Shown: positions 26,070 to 38,836, numbered from the stretch's first letter. The stretch is 64,000 nt of DNA from Plantago major (GCA_026545765.1 JAIFAC010000126.1:108318-172317), one strand, 5' to 3'. Translations and numbers: made by a program. The notes: generated from the letters alone by a model not told the origin.

Positions 26070-26888
26070 GGGAGAATTGCATTTTTGGTCCTCTAAGTGG
26101 CAGAACTTACAGCTTTGGTCCTACCGGTCACGATACTAGCATTTATACCTCCTAAATTGATTTTTTTTTTGAAAATTTTGTTTGTGATTTTGGTCCTAAG
26201 ATGAACTGGAGCATGATGTGCATGGTTGCAAGGTGGACATTCGTAATCTGTTTGGGTAAATTTTCAGCCAAATAGTCCATTATAGTATAAAATCCCAATT
26301 TAGAAAAGTCGCGAACCCTAAATTACCATATTGAATCAAAATTTCCCAAATCAATTTTCTTCTTCAAAATCACCACAAACTTGACCTAACTTAACCAAAT
26401 TCTCAAATTCATTTTATAGTTCTATAAAATATACTATAAATAGAAGCTGAAAAAGAAAGTACAAGTAAAATTGAAAGAACTCTCCATGGAAGCTTTGTAA
26501 TAGAGCTTCCGTGGGAGCTGCTGAAAGATTCTGATTTTGCGGAACATATTGTTGCAAGAAAGTTTCAGGGACTTCCTTTCTCATCTATCGACGATAGGTG
26601 GTGAAGAACTCCTTCAGCTTTCTATCTTCCCTTCTTTCCTGGAACCTTTTTGGAAGCTGTTGAATTGAATCATATTTGTTTTGGATTTTCTATTAGCACT
26701 CTGCTAAACATTTTCAAATTATTAGGCCAAGGTTTTAACTTTTTTTCCTCGTTTTGCTGATCATAAAGTCCAGCTCATCAAATACATATATTATGCTGTC
26801 CTAAGGACCACAAATGCAAAAAAAAGAATCCAGTAGGACCAAAAATGAAGATGACAGTAACTTAGCGGTTGAAAAATGCAATCCTCCC
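26070..26888. mobile_element. Non-autonomous TIR element of about 819 bp
   Basis: The left end GGGAGAATTGCATTTTTGG and the right end AAAAATGCAATCCTCCC are inverted repeats that extend, imperfectly, for about 55 bp, including GGTCCTAC and GTAGGACC. A further end of similar type (ACAAAAATGCAATTTACCC) is at 27320-27340, so a second or nested copy may be present. No transposase was seen and no target duplication could be recognised. Confidence 0.55.
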
Positions 26889-28924
26889 TAACAGGGACAG
26901 TAGCAGGCTAAATATGCAAAAATGAAACAGACAATTTGAAGACACAGGATATAGAACAAGAAATTAAAAAATAATAACAATAAGGAAGTAGAAACTTTTT
27001 TCTACTTACTGGTGTGGAATGGAACTTGGACACTGACCCAATAGTTCATCCAACGAATCAGATCCCAAATCTTCTTCTTGTTTAACTTGCTTGTTCTTCT
27101 ACTCCTACGGCCTGTTGACTTGGGATTTGTCGCGCTTTTATGCGCTCCTTCAATTGAAGCTCTAATTTGGGGCTTCCTGCTTACGTGGCAGGACAACTCA
27201 CTACACCTCAGCCGGGGACCAAAATCACGGCAAAAAAACGCACCCCAAGAACGGAGGGGACGTATTTTTCCAGTATGGAATTCAGATGGACTAAAACATG
27301 TGATACCTTGAATTAGGGGACAAAAATGCAATTTACCCATAAATGGGGAGTTTCCCGAAATACAATACACCGCTCGAGCGTTATATTGTGGTTTTCCTTG
27401 CATGATGGATTTTGTAACGCTTTCTAGATGATGATCTTGCAAGAATTCCGGCGAGGAATTTGCGTGCTTCTTCACCTGATTGTAATTCAAATACAATGAA
27501 CCAGCACTTCTCCGCGGGCATCACTCCTGCAACACAATAGAACCACATGTATCCCAATACATTAAAGAACCACAATCATGTGTTCCACAATGACTGGTTC
27601 TAAAATATATCAATTTCAAAATGTAAGAGCTTTCTATTAGAAATGGACACTGAAAATATGAGCCTTGATGTCACATGATTGTTAACCAAATCAGCTGGGA
27701 TCCCAGTGCAACCAAGTGTCTCATCAGGCATCACTCCATCGAAATTAACTAGCATTTCATTTGCTTCAGTTTAGGAGAAAAGTTTCATGCTGTAAGTAAC
27801 ATACAGTACATTCGAGACACTACTGTTTTGGTACTTCCAGTGAAAGTCAACAGATGAAACCAAATAAAACATTTTTGCTAGAAAATCTGAAAACAGGTTA
27901 ACAATAATTCGAGCAAATGATCAAGTAACAGTTCATTCTTAACTGAGAATAAAAAAGAACTATTCCATGTATTGCTTTTAAATATCCAACCCGAAAACTG
28001 AAGAAAGTTGAAAACACATTATCACAGCAAAACTAAGTGAAATATATAAATGGAAGTAAATAGTTGAAGTAAGTTACCAAAAGAGCGCTAAACATATCAA
28101 ACCACACACCAGTGGGATTGACTGCCACTTGTGCACCGCAAGGTGTCATAATGCTCAATCTGTGCTATGCCTCGAGATCAAAAAAAAAAACCAAAAACAT
28201 TAGTTGTTCAGGTCAATAATATGAACTGAATTGACTTTTGACTCTAATGACTAGCATCAACCTATGCCAACATCAGCCACCCAAATAATGCTTCTCTAAT
28301 CTCCTTCGAGGTACTTATTCTGCCTACCTGAATCAGATGGAAAGCATCTTAGTCTTCGACAAGCTGTCACACGGATCTCCAGCAGTGAGGAGAGTGGCAA
28401 AGGGCCGTGATATATACTCCATGCAGACATGTTAATTGATGAGTTGTACTGGGGAAGGTATCACACTATTTTTTCAGTTCTTGTTGTATGACTACCAAGA
28501 TCCTGGACGACTTTTAACATCGATGAACTGGGGAGATGCATACCACCTCTGAATATGATCTAACCATTTTACTAATCCGACCACCAGAGCAATTCTCAAC
28601 AAACTACCCTTACTCTTCCTCCTGCACCAACTATATCCAATATTCATTTACAATCAGCCTCAGATTGAAGAAGTCAAGTCTCAAATTCAATTGAGTCCTC
28701 ACATAAAATGACACTGATTTAAAATATCTCTAACCAAGTTCATGACTCTTGTGCACTAAACGTTCGAATTTTTTTGAACACATTTCATAATTCATAGGTA
28801 GTGCTTATGAGTTATGATCACATTTCATCAGACATGCAAAACATAGGTAAATCTAAATATAGAAGATTAGATACCAACCAAGGAAGCAGCAAAATACATG
28901 TTTACAGTGCATTAATATGCGAAA

Positions 28925-29195
28925 AAAAAGTGATTTTGGTAATTTTCAGAAACAACCCGAGTTTATCCCACTTTACACATAAACCCACGACCGTGAGTGA
29001 ACTTACATATAGACCCCGCTCCGCCCTCCGTTTAGCATCTTCTTACTTTAAGTCCCACAACTGATAGGTTTCCCAAATATACACCCAATGGCATCATAAA
29101 CGTAAATAAATAAATAACAGAATGGAATGAACTGTTGAAGGTTATGTGTAAAGGGGGATAAACTCAGTGTGTTTGTGTAAAAACCCCGATTTTCT
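28925..29195. mobile_element. MITE-like inverted repeat
   Basis: The left part (GAGTTTATCCCACTTTACAC, about 28960) and the right part (GTGTAAAGGGGGATAAACTC, about 29147) are inverted copies, and the pairing extends outwards through ACAACCC and GGGTTTTT sequences. No coding capacity is visible. Confidence 0.5.
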
Positions 29196-29977
29196 AACAG
29201 TTCAGCAGTAAAGGTGAATCAATTGGAATCATGGTATCCTCAACTCCAACCTATGGGATATCCGGAAACCAAGGTATGTAACAAGGCATGTTTTATTGTG
29301 TAAAGGCGCAGACCACGAATGGAAATCCTTTAGTTGAGTTTGCTTTTATAGGCTATTCTATCGAGCTGTTACCTTGTTGAAATCTCCAATGTGCCACATG
29401 AATGCACAGGTAAACAAAAATAGAAAAGAGATGTATGGGCAAGAACAGGTGTATTACCATTTTCCACATCCGTCATTTCTTAGGTTGCTAAGGAATGACG
29501 AAGGGTACACAAGATAAGACAAGGAAAGACTGCACGTGTGCATCACTGCCATCCACCCTTCCGTTGGTTGCTATTGAATAGAAAATGTAGCAAAGTGGTC
29601 ACAACCAGCCCACCAAAAATCCACATCTAATATAGCTATGTTTTCTGAAAGAAGGATGCAAGTGAAGGAAAAGTGTATCTTGAAGAGTGCAGGTACCAGA
29701 AAAGATATTCTGGAATGCACAGTTAAGATGCTAAACAGGGATTCTGGTTTCAATTTATACTCACATTTAAACTGGCTAACAGGAAAACAAAATCAACTTT
29801 TGATACAAACTTATTCTACTTTTATTCAATACTCAGATATTTCAAGAATGGAGAAAAGGATGCTCATGGCACAATCACATTAAAAAAAAATTGAGAATGC
29901 ACAAGCATATTGAAAAAAATTGAGAAGTTGACATTGCAGATAAATAAATACTACTTCAATGTCATATGTCTTGAGAA

Positions 29978-30165
29978 GTTGAAATAACAGTATATGTCTT
30001 GAAATAACAGTATGGTTGGACAAGCTGGTAGAATGTTACTTCTCAATGTATACTGCAATTACAGTATATGTCTTGAGAAGTAGTATTTATTTAACATTCT
30101 ACCAGCTTGTCCAAGCATACGAGTGAAACTGCAAGACACATATATACTGTTATTTCATGTACCAG
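29978..30165. repeat. Long imperfect fold-back (about 190 nt)
   Basis: A perfect 21-bp inverted repeat pairs 30018-30038 with 30092-30112 (GGACAAGCTGGTAGAATGTT and complement). Pairing continues outwards with bulges (GAAATAACAGTATAT at 29981 with ATATACTGTTATTTC near 30141) and inwards (ACTTCTCAA...GTATACTG with CAGTATA...TTGAGAAGT). The centre is near 30060. It could be a MITE or a small-RNA precursor. Confidence 0.7.
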
Positions 30166-30199
30166 ACACACCACAAGCAGGTAAGGGAGCCTAAGCCAA

Positions 30200-32580
30200 A
30201 AAATTGGAACTAAGTTCCTATTTGCTCCTGCAATTTTACAAAGTAAGGGCATGCTGCCCATACCTTATTCTCTTGGATCAATTGCTAGTTGAAAATGGAA
30301 ACAACGCACAACTAACCGGGGAAAAACAGGAATTAAAAGTCCACTATGATCTCAACATTTTCTACAAGGAAATAATCGTCACCCATCATCAAAAATCCAT
30401 ATGTCAGCCTCTTCAAACTAGGCACACATTCTCAACCACTACCCATACACTTATTCCACGTACAGATATAACATATGTCCTCAGTGTATATTTTCACTAT
30501 AAACCCACTATCCTACCTGCACGACCAAACAACACCAGACACACCAGTGTGATCACAATCTCTCTCACCATTCGACCACCTACATAAGCAACCACATTCT
30601 TGCCCTTCACTCAGTTGATCATTTACTACTTATAGGCTATAGCTATCAGCAATTACTGGTTGCCGAAAAATCTCCACCCAAGGTGGTGGTGGTGTGGGGA
30701 GAATCTTTCCAGGTAAGTGAAATGTACACACCTTGTATCAGGCTGAAATTAATGACACCTAAACACCCATTTTTAGATAGTAGTCTCATCGGCACACTGC
30801 ACACAATCCAAACAACACTCTATCACAAATATTGAAAAAATATATCTATCACACCGTTAGTTTTAGATTCCTTGAAACCATTTAATCTGACTCAGCAGAA
30901 GAATCTCAAAAAGGAAAAGAAAGAAGACGAAAAGAACGTAAAACCCATTGTTGATGAAAATTATAAACAAAATGATTCCAAACTATGTCTTGAGTTCTCC
31001 ATACTTTTTCCATCCCATATTTGATGATTAATCATTTTAGGATTGATCTTATAAACACAGCAGAAGCACTTTTGGGCTTAAAAAAACAAACCAAGTTAAA
31101 AATTTATGCAGTACAAAAAACTCCATGTTAGTTGTAAGGTGACCATGTGGTGAACTTCATAGAAATTATAGAAGAAACACTACAAAATAGCATCACGAAT
31201 TAAATTTGTGATGCAAATATATTTTGTGGCAAAAAGGACCATGGCCAATGCATCATTGTGGTGATGCTGCTGCAAGACCTGGTCTTGGGTCATCGGACAC
31301 CCACTAATGCATGAAGTTTGTGAATCCTCTGTAATATAAGAACAAAAAAAAGCGAAAAATAAACAAGTTCCTCCGGGACTCAAAACCAGATTCCACTAAG
31401 GCATCACATTTGTATTATTTTGCAAATATCATAAACAAAAAATTTAATGAATATCGATCTGTTATCACTGCAAAATATAAAAGGCACACAATTCTTCATT
31501 ATACGACCAACAAAAACATGAGAAGGAATCACCGGAATTTTAAGAAAAATAAAGAAAACGACATTGAGGGAGCATCACATCAACTCACAGCTTAAGAGAG
31601 GAGCACAAGTGAAATTTTCAGGAAATTCACTTGTTTTCCGTTTTGTCTCTTATTTGCTTAGGAATCTTGAGCCGGTTCTCGTATTCTTGCACTTTCCTTC
31701 AATTGAAAGTGACCTTAGAATTATGGTGGAGAACTGTCTATAGTGCTGAAGACATTTTGAAGGCCTTCTCAAGTGTTTCTTCATCACATTTCTTGTCTCT
31801 TTTTGGAATACATTTTATAAGCAATAATTATCGTCGTCATCAATTCCAACATTATCATACAAACAAAATAGTGATATTACACTACTTCATAAAGTAGACT
31901 TGCACTACATGAAATTTTAGTTTGAAACACCATCATGTAGTGCTAGACAACTTTATTGTAGTAGTACAATATTACTATTTCATTTGTATGATAATTCTTG
32001 AAAAGGTAACATTAAGGATTTGTACATCATGTAGTGCCAGGAATCTTTATCATGGCCCATCCATATACAAGTACTCCAAAGCCACTTTGTTAGTTCATAT
32101 TCTAAGAATGTAATTCAATATTAAGTACTTCATATACTATTTAGATGCTGAAAGGAGCATGAATCGTTATAAGTAGTCTATTTCAAAGTTAATCATGAAA
32201 CATAGTAGTACTTTCCAATCCCTTAATGCCCATCACCCTGCCCAGCCCAGCAGGTGAAGTACCCACTGGAACCTGGGACAGGTGCTAATGCTTTCACCGA
32301 GTAATACATCTCTTCTTTCTATCAAATGAAGCATTCAAACCACACTTCACACAAATGAATCCTTCAAGCTAAATTTTGTCATACAACTGTATACTTCATA
32401 TACATTTGATGATCAAAAAAATGTTCTTATGGATTAAATTCCTCAACCCCCACCCCCTACTACTCCACATACATGGATGTATATTGATACAAGAGAGAGA
32501 TAAAATGTAACTAAACGATACTGATGATACAAAGAATCCTCTGAGATAAAGAACAGCGTTTTAGAATACACTAGGGTAAT
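30200..32580. other. Spacer without recognised features
   Basis: Short open frames only. If the MIR156 transcript extends leftwards this would be intron. Confidence 0.35.
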
Positions 32581-32584
32581 ATTA

Positions 32585-32783
32585 CTCCCTCCATTTTTTT
32601 AAACATTCACATTTGGAATGTCACAAAGTTTAAGATGGAATATAAAAATTATTTGTGGAGATGTTATATTGATAAAGTTGTTCGTGGAGAGTGTAAATAG
32701 TTAATAAGTTGAGTTAGTGGGTGACCATGAATGGAAAGTGAATTTTGAGAAAAAATGTGAATGTTTGTACAAGAACAGAGGAG
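32585..32783. mobile_element. Stowaway-like MITE
   Basis: It starts CTCCCTCCATTTTTTTAAAC and ends AATGTTTGTACAAGAACAGAGGAG in inverted register, with TA on both sides. The length is about 199 bp. Confidence 0.75.
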
Positions 32784-32789
32784 TATGTT

Positions 32790-35060
32790 TCATTTACAGG
32801 AATATAGGTCAAAGGAGCTAAATATGTAACACTCTACTGTCCAGAAAACCCTTTGCATTTATAGTTCGCATGATCATTTTAAAAATGATTAAAAGCTCGA
32901 AAATGTTGGTGAGTAGTATTTTATGAGAAGACAAAAAAGCAATGGCAATTTAAATTTGTTCAGTAAAAGAAAATAAATTTTTTTTTTTTGGGAGAGGAAG
33001 TAGTTTCTCTGACCGTCCAAAGAGCGAATTGGCAAGGGTTTCTTCTAAAAAGGATTAAACATGAAACAAAGTGAGCCATATTAAGCTGGTGATAAAGTGC
33101 CCTATGAGAGAATGAAATGCAGTAACATAGAGTGTGCAGCATCATCGAATATATAACTGACTTAATCACAACAGAATATTTCATCCAAACATTCCACATT
33201 AATGGGAACGCAGTTGTTACTTTTCTCGAGTCCTCTGACAACTTTTTTTGCACTAAACCATTAATCTCGATGGCTGTTCAATATATCTTACAACTAGAGA
33301 AGCAATTAACTTACGGTGCAAAAGAGGGAAATCAAGCTTCTCAAGAGCACATCCATTACTCACACTATTAGCAATTTTTCAATCAACAGAAGTAGCAAAC
33401 GTTTGTTTTGTTTAAATAGTCTAATTTAGTAAGAGATCAACCTTGCATATGACTGGAACTTTCTTTCACTTGTTAGACGATTCACTTTCAGAAAATATTC
33501 TCACTGTATCTTTAATATTTCATTATTCACATACATGAGCATATTGGTAACCACTTTATAAGGAGTCCTGCACAATTTTAGCCTTTTCCCACACACAAAC
33601 TATGAAAAAAGCCAGCAAGGTTCCGTTTTTCTCTTTTAAACATACAGAAAAAAGCAAGTATCAATTTGAGGAGCAATGTCCACAAATTAAGCAATTAGTA
33701 CCTCCCTAAGTTCCAAATTACAATCTTCAAACACCATCACCCTTTACCAAAGCTTATCAACATACAAGTATTCGAACATCAAAAGAGACATCGACCTCAT
33801 CTGAGAAAAAGCTTTAAGCTTGACAGCATTGATTTATTCTATCTAGGAGTCAATAGTAATTTTATGAATATCACAGCAATTGACAACTTACAAAGCCGGG
33901 ACAATAAAACCCGAAATTAGTAGTTTAATAAGGTACACATTTACGCCATATAACAGTTCAGTAATGAGCTTCATAGCAAATTTGTTTTCTAGACATTTTC
34001 TTGAGAATATAGTTCGACAAATATCAAGTCGTAGTTCATTTTCCAGTTACATTCTGAAGGGAACGCATTGAACAAATAACTTACGTGTGACCTAAAAAGA
34101 AAAGATAACCACCCAACCCAACTAATTTAATGTTAATTCATTGGAGTATGGCAAGATTGGTAGAGTTTAACCAAGTATTTCCTGTCCAATTAAGCACGGT
34201 TCTCTAAATACATCCTTCAGGCTAGATTATATTGGTTTATCCAAATAAGATTAAACAAAAGACATTACGCAGTACAAGTGTACAACTATCCATATGCAAC
34301 ATAAAATGACCCTATAAAGCTCGATCAATCTTATCAGAGAAAGCACAAAACTTGATTGGATAAAATCCGATAAAAGTTTTAACAATCTGTATCTACTATC
34401 ATTTAAAACAAAGTATATCTCTAGTATGTTGGAGAAAGGTAAATGAATGCATTTGTTTACCTACATTCATATTGCAAGATAACACAGATGCATTTACTCA
34501 TCAATCACAAGAACCATATATATATGATGATTTGATGTAGCAACTAAGACTTCATGGTTTCTCCGTAAGGAGCAAACCAAAGTACTATGTGTTTCACTTA
34601 TACAGTGGGGGAAAGGACTCTATATGAGCATCCAAATCAAGCCAGCAATAACAATACCTGCAACAGAAAGCAAGAGTTTGGGATTCAAATCCTCCGTCAT
34701 CAGTCGAGCAATGCATCTTTGTTGCTGGAGAAATTAAAAAAAAAATTGAATTATGGCAACAAACTATTGAAAGGACTAGAGATGCAGGTTTTCCTTAACC
34801 ACAAGTGTAGAATGCAATAGCACAATAAGCCTCACATAAAATATACTCCTGCTAAGTAACTTAATCAACTGTTTGTTGTCAGGTTGCATTACAAGAAAAG
34901 GTAGAAAATTAGAAAAACTAAATAGATAAAAATTCAGTACAAGGCTAGTTTCTTGTTTTGCAGAAGATGGAAGAATGGGATATAGGTAGAGTAAGTCTCA
35001 AGTGTTACCTTAATAGTTCACTTACTCAGTACCAAAACAAAGAAAGAAAGAAACGTAAGA
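32790..35060. other. Spacer or intron without recognised features
   Basis: Nothing with coding or repeat character could be identified. It lies directly downstream (minus-strand sense) of the MIR156 exon donor. Confidence 0.35.
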
Positions 35061-35273
35061 TGGACTCACCTTCGGATCATATTCATAACAGAATTTCCTC
35101 CATTATATATTCAGAGAAAACAACTGCACAAGGCAAACAATAAGAGTAGAAATACTTCTTTTTTTTTTTGGGTTTTGTTTTTCAGTTAATAAAAGAAGAA
35201 GTAAGAAGAGTGTGTGTAGTGTGAGAGACAGAAAGAAAAAGAGAGAGAGAAGTAAGGGAAAGGTAGAAAGGAA

Positions 35274-35360
35274 GCTGGCAGAAGAAAAGTGAGCACACGC
35301 ATAAACCGTATACACAATTTGTTATACCATTTGCCTGCAAGTGCTCACTCTCTTCTGTCA
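35274..35360 (-). ncRNA. MIR156: MIR156 precursor stem-loop
   Basis: Read on the minus strand, 35360-35341 is TGACAGAAGAGAGTGAGCAC, the exact 20-nt canonical plant miR156. A loop of about 44 nt follows, then the 3' arm at 35296-35274 (GTGCTCACTTTTCTTCTGCC), which pairs with it through nearly the full mature length. The order of 5p mature, loop and 3p star is right for a functional precursor. miR156 directs AGO1 against SPL transcription-factor mRNAs and holds plants in the juvenile phase. The flanks are rich in CT on the minus strand, as in plant leaders, and a splice donor lies about 200 nt downstream. Which MIR156 paralogue this is cannot be told. Confidence 0.95.
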
Positions 35361-35766
35361 ATTAATCCCCACCCCACCTACCTATTTCTTTCTTCCTCTC
35401 TAAAAATCACTTCTTTTTCATTTTCAAGATCTAAAAATCACTTCTTTCTTCCTCTCCTCTCTAAAAATCATACTAACATATATACTATAATCAACCAAGA
35501 ACAAGAACAAGAAATTAAGGTCATTTAAAGAAACATAAACAAACCCAGAAACAGCAGCTTCATCATCATCCACAAAACAAAACAAACAAACAAAATAAAA
35601 CAAAACAAAACATCTGGAGTAGTACTTGAACAAGTTAGGGTTTTGTCGTGTAGTGGTGATCTGGTTTTATTGCTATGACATGCAGCAGATAAACAATCAA
35701 ACAGGTGGATTTTTGATACAGTAGTATCAGTACGAGTTTGATGATGATAAAAGAGCTTACAAGGCT

Positions 35767-35774
35767 GTATATAG
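35767..35774 (-). promoter_or_regulatory. Candidate TATA box of the MIR156 transcript
   Basis: On the minus strand CTATATAC lies about 400 bp upstream of the hairpin, with a CCAAT sequence just upstream. A second TATATAT at about 35478 is closer to the hairpin and is an alternative. Confidence 0.35.
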
Positions 35775-35863
35775 ATTTTGATTGGATTTAGGAACAGGAT
35801 GGAAATCAAAGGACAAATTAATTCATTAATCAAAAGTACTGAACCAGTAACACACATCTATAC

Positions 35864-36003
35864 TCCATCCGTCCCGTTACAATTTCAATTTTTTATCCAT
35901 TAAATGGAAATTATTTCTTCTACTTTATTTACAATCTCCTTATATTTTATTCACAATCTATCATATTTTATTCAATTTATTTCATACTTTAACACTAGAT
36001 CTC
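35864..36003. mobile_element. Left part of a Stowaway-like MITE, interrupted
   Basis: CTCCATCCGTCCCGTTACAATTTC after TA is a typical MITE start. The expected right terminus is absent, and the repeat element beginning near 36005 follows directly. Confidence 0.45.
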
Positions 36004-36004
36004 C

Positions 36005-37055
36005 TATTAAGTCTTGCGAGAGACCCCTATATATAGGAGAGTCCCGAAAGTCCATTCAAACATTAAAATTAGACAATTATACTTTTTTTCTCGACTTGGG
36101 ATTTCTAACGAAGATCTTTTGACGGATCATTAAAATTCATTTACAACAAAACTGTATAATATGTTATAAAACTAAACACTAATTTTTCTTCATTGCTTTA
36201 GTTTTCAAAAGATTCTTCTTCAAATCATCCAATCCACCCTCTTCAAAATCATTATCGCCAGTTATGTCCTTAGATCCTCGGTAGTTTTTCATCAACAACT
36301 TTCTTTGTTTTTTTTTTTCAACTTACATAAAAAATAGATAATACATACTAAAAAACTATGCATCAACACAAATAAGACAACATAAAAGATATAACATGAA
36401 AAACTAGACAAATATTGTTAAAACTAGACCATATGTGTTAAAAGCTAAAACATACAGATTTATAAAAACTAGACAATATATGTTAAAATTAGATAATTTC
36501 ACGCAAAAACATATATACATTCAAACTAACACCGAACAAACTAGATAATTTTGACTAAAATGTACCATTTATACAAAAACTAAACGAATCGGAAAACATA
36601 AGGACCAAAATCGAGGAAACGACAAGGTAATGACTTATGTGTTGAATTAGTCGGAATTCACGAGAAGACAACCGGAAAGTTTGAAGTCCGTCAACAATTT
36701 TCAAAGTCGACAAAACGGAAAAACAAAAATAGAAAAGTAGATCTACCAAATTTACTCAAATATCTGACGGATTTAGTATTTGCTACTGAACGGATTTACG
36801 GATTTAGTGGTGATTTTAGAGAGAGAAAGCGATTGGAAAATAGAGAGAGAAACATAAAGAATGAAATGAAGAAAGTGAAATAAAACCCAAAAAAATTGAC
36901 TTTTATACTAAAATCGCCAATTCTTAAAAATCCACCTTCAATCCAGATCCGCAAAAAATAATAAAACAGACAAATATAAAATATATATAATTTTTATCTG
37001 AAATTAGATAGATTTTTTGGACTCTCACAAAGACACTTTTATAAGAATTTGTATA
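36005..37055. mobile_element. Non-autonomous repeat element, copy 2
   Basis: Shares its left, central and right blocks with 10645-12345, including CGACAAGGTAATGACTTATG (36619) and TTTTTGGACTCTCACAAAG (37014). It is shorter than copy 1. No transposase is seen; class undetermined. Confidence 0.45.
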
Positions 37056-37227
37056 TCTTAAAACTTAAGAACGTAGCATGACCGAGTAAGTATTTATTTA
37101 TTTTTCTATAATGAATAATAATCTATTCTTTAGTGGGTAGTCGTCTACTTCCACCCACGAAGGAACGAACCGACATCTTATCTTAAACTCCACAGATTAG
37201 TACTTTCATTACTTTTTCTAAATTAAT

Positions 37228-37437
37228 TTGTACTTCTTCTTCCATCTAATTATTATTATCTTATCAATAAAACTATCAATGTTTTTAATCAAAACGTCTA
37301 TGTTGTTAATAAAATAAAATGTTTTATAATATAAAAAACATTAATCGAAAACATACGTATTTTGATTAATAACATCGATGATTTTTTTTGACAATATAGA
37401 TCCATCTCTAGATAAATTGTCTAAAGACCTTTCTGAT
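37228..37437. mobile_element. M1-family MITE, third copy
   Basis: The arms TCTTATCAATAAAACTATC / AATCAAAACGTCTATGTTG and TTTTGATTAATAACATCGATG / GACAATATAGATCCATCTCT are inverted relative to one another and match the family at 14259. Confidence 0.55.
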
Positions 37438-38228
37438 TTAATCTTTATCATAATATTACTTATTACTATTATTTTATGCAACAGTGAAAGGCTCGAGAGA
37501 GACTAAAACAATGGAGTTGTCAACACACCATTAGCTGCTACACTACCAACTCAAGCTCCCTTTGTCTTTTTCTTGCTCCCTCCACCACTCCAAATTATTT
37601 CTTTATTTCCCACTCGTTGTATATAAATTCAGAGATAATGTGTGACGTATCCAATTATTATTTCATCGAGATCCAAACTGAGACAGTTACTCATGAATTC
37701 GTGTCCAATTCACACATTAAACGTCCAATACGTGCGGTCAATAGAACCGTCGTGGTTCCCGGATGGTTTTGTTGGCCTGGGTGGTCATCGCCTCATCGGT
37801 ATATGTGGCTATATTTTTGGGCTGGCTACCAAGCCACTTGCCCCTTTTAATGGTCTCGCCTTTTTATTTTTGTGTCTTTGTATTAAAAAATTCAAGAAAT
37901 GCAAAAAAATGCCAATGGAGTGGTCATCAAAGTTTTGAAAAAAATAATAAAATAAAATAAAAAATTGTTCACGAACTTGGTGATGGTTACCACATGAGGT
38001 GAAAAGTGTGGTCACGGTCATCCAAAGACCCATAATGGTAGTCTTAGCCTCACAGACCAACATATGAACTTCTCTTACACTTTGTCCTCACTTGTACGCA
38101 TCGGAAAATTAAACTCATGCACATCAAGATATTTATTAGTAGGTCAGTGATCCTAAAATTACTATAAAGTAAACACGTTTGACTTTGTGGTTACCATGGA
38201 TATATTTATGAATATAACATACTCCCTC

Positions 38229-38532
38229 TGTAACGCCCCAAAGTTTCAGAGAGTTCAAGGAATTGAGAACGCTATGCATGATAACAAGGTGCACATTTCT
38301 TTTCATAAATCCATCCATAAAACTCCGAAGTTAAGCGTGCTTATTCTGGAGCAATCTTAGTATAGGTGACCTACTGGAAAGTTTTCTGGTGTACGCACGG
38401 GTGAAGACAAAGTGTGCGGGAAAGAATATATGTTGGTACAGTGGGTCCAACATATCATACAAAGAGCAGTCCAGGATTAACGCGATGGCCCAAAGGCTCG
38501 GGTCTCAATCGATTAGTGGTAAGGTCATTACA
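38229..38532 (+). repeat. LTR of the TGTAACG family, copy 3, with primer-binding site
   Basis: It runs from TGTAACGCCCCAAAGTTTC to AGGTCATTACA (304 bp) and is followed after two bases by TGGTATCAGGGC, one mismatch from the initiator tRNA-Met primer site. The downstream sequence to 39580 shows no polyprotein. Confidence 0.65.
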
Positions 38533-38836
38533 AATGGTATCAGGGCCGACCCAACCCAAAATGTACCCACAGGGGGTGGACGGTTGTGATGGGTGTTAGT
38601 TTAAATTTATTAGATTTTGATGAGTAATAAGACATGTCTATTATAACAGTAAGGTAAGTAGTACTTAGTCCATGGGTTCTGAAGGTACACTGTAAAAGAG
38701 GAACCTTACCGAGACCGCTAAAACTAGTGAACTTGTACAAAATGTTAGGTCTATGAACGTAATTTTATTTTATACCTTTCCTAGTAGACCATGACATCAG
38801 TAGAAGGACTATAAGACACTGAAGACTTAGGCAGAT

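Larger units (their letters stand above)
27400..35069 (-). ncRNA. Possible downstream introns and exons of the MIR156 primary transcript
   Basis: On the minus strand the MIR156 hairpin is followed by a good donor (CCGAAG|GTGAGTCC, GT at 35068-35069). Further left are exon-like pieces with plausible borders: about 28331-28470 with donor TCAG|GTAGGC, about 28077-28190 with donor TTTTG|GTAACT, and about 27408-27535 with acceptor TTGCAG. The pieces give no recognisable protein, so a spliced non-coding primary microRNA is one reading and an unknown small protein gene another. The assignment is weak, and the stretch also holds repeats listed separately. Confidence 0.25.

Noticed and set aside
27002..27496. 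A 164-codon open frame on the minus strand
   Set aside because: No recognisable motif; it crosses a TIR-like end at 27320-27340 and overlaps in another frame an exon-like piece with a better splice border. Chance ORF in repeat DNA is more likely.
35289..35528. Plus-strand 79-codon open frame over the MIR156 region
   Set aside because: It reads the complement of the miRNA hairpin and its CT-rich leader, with no protein character.
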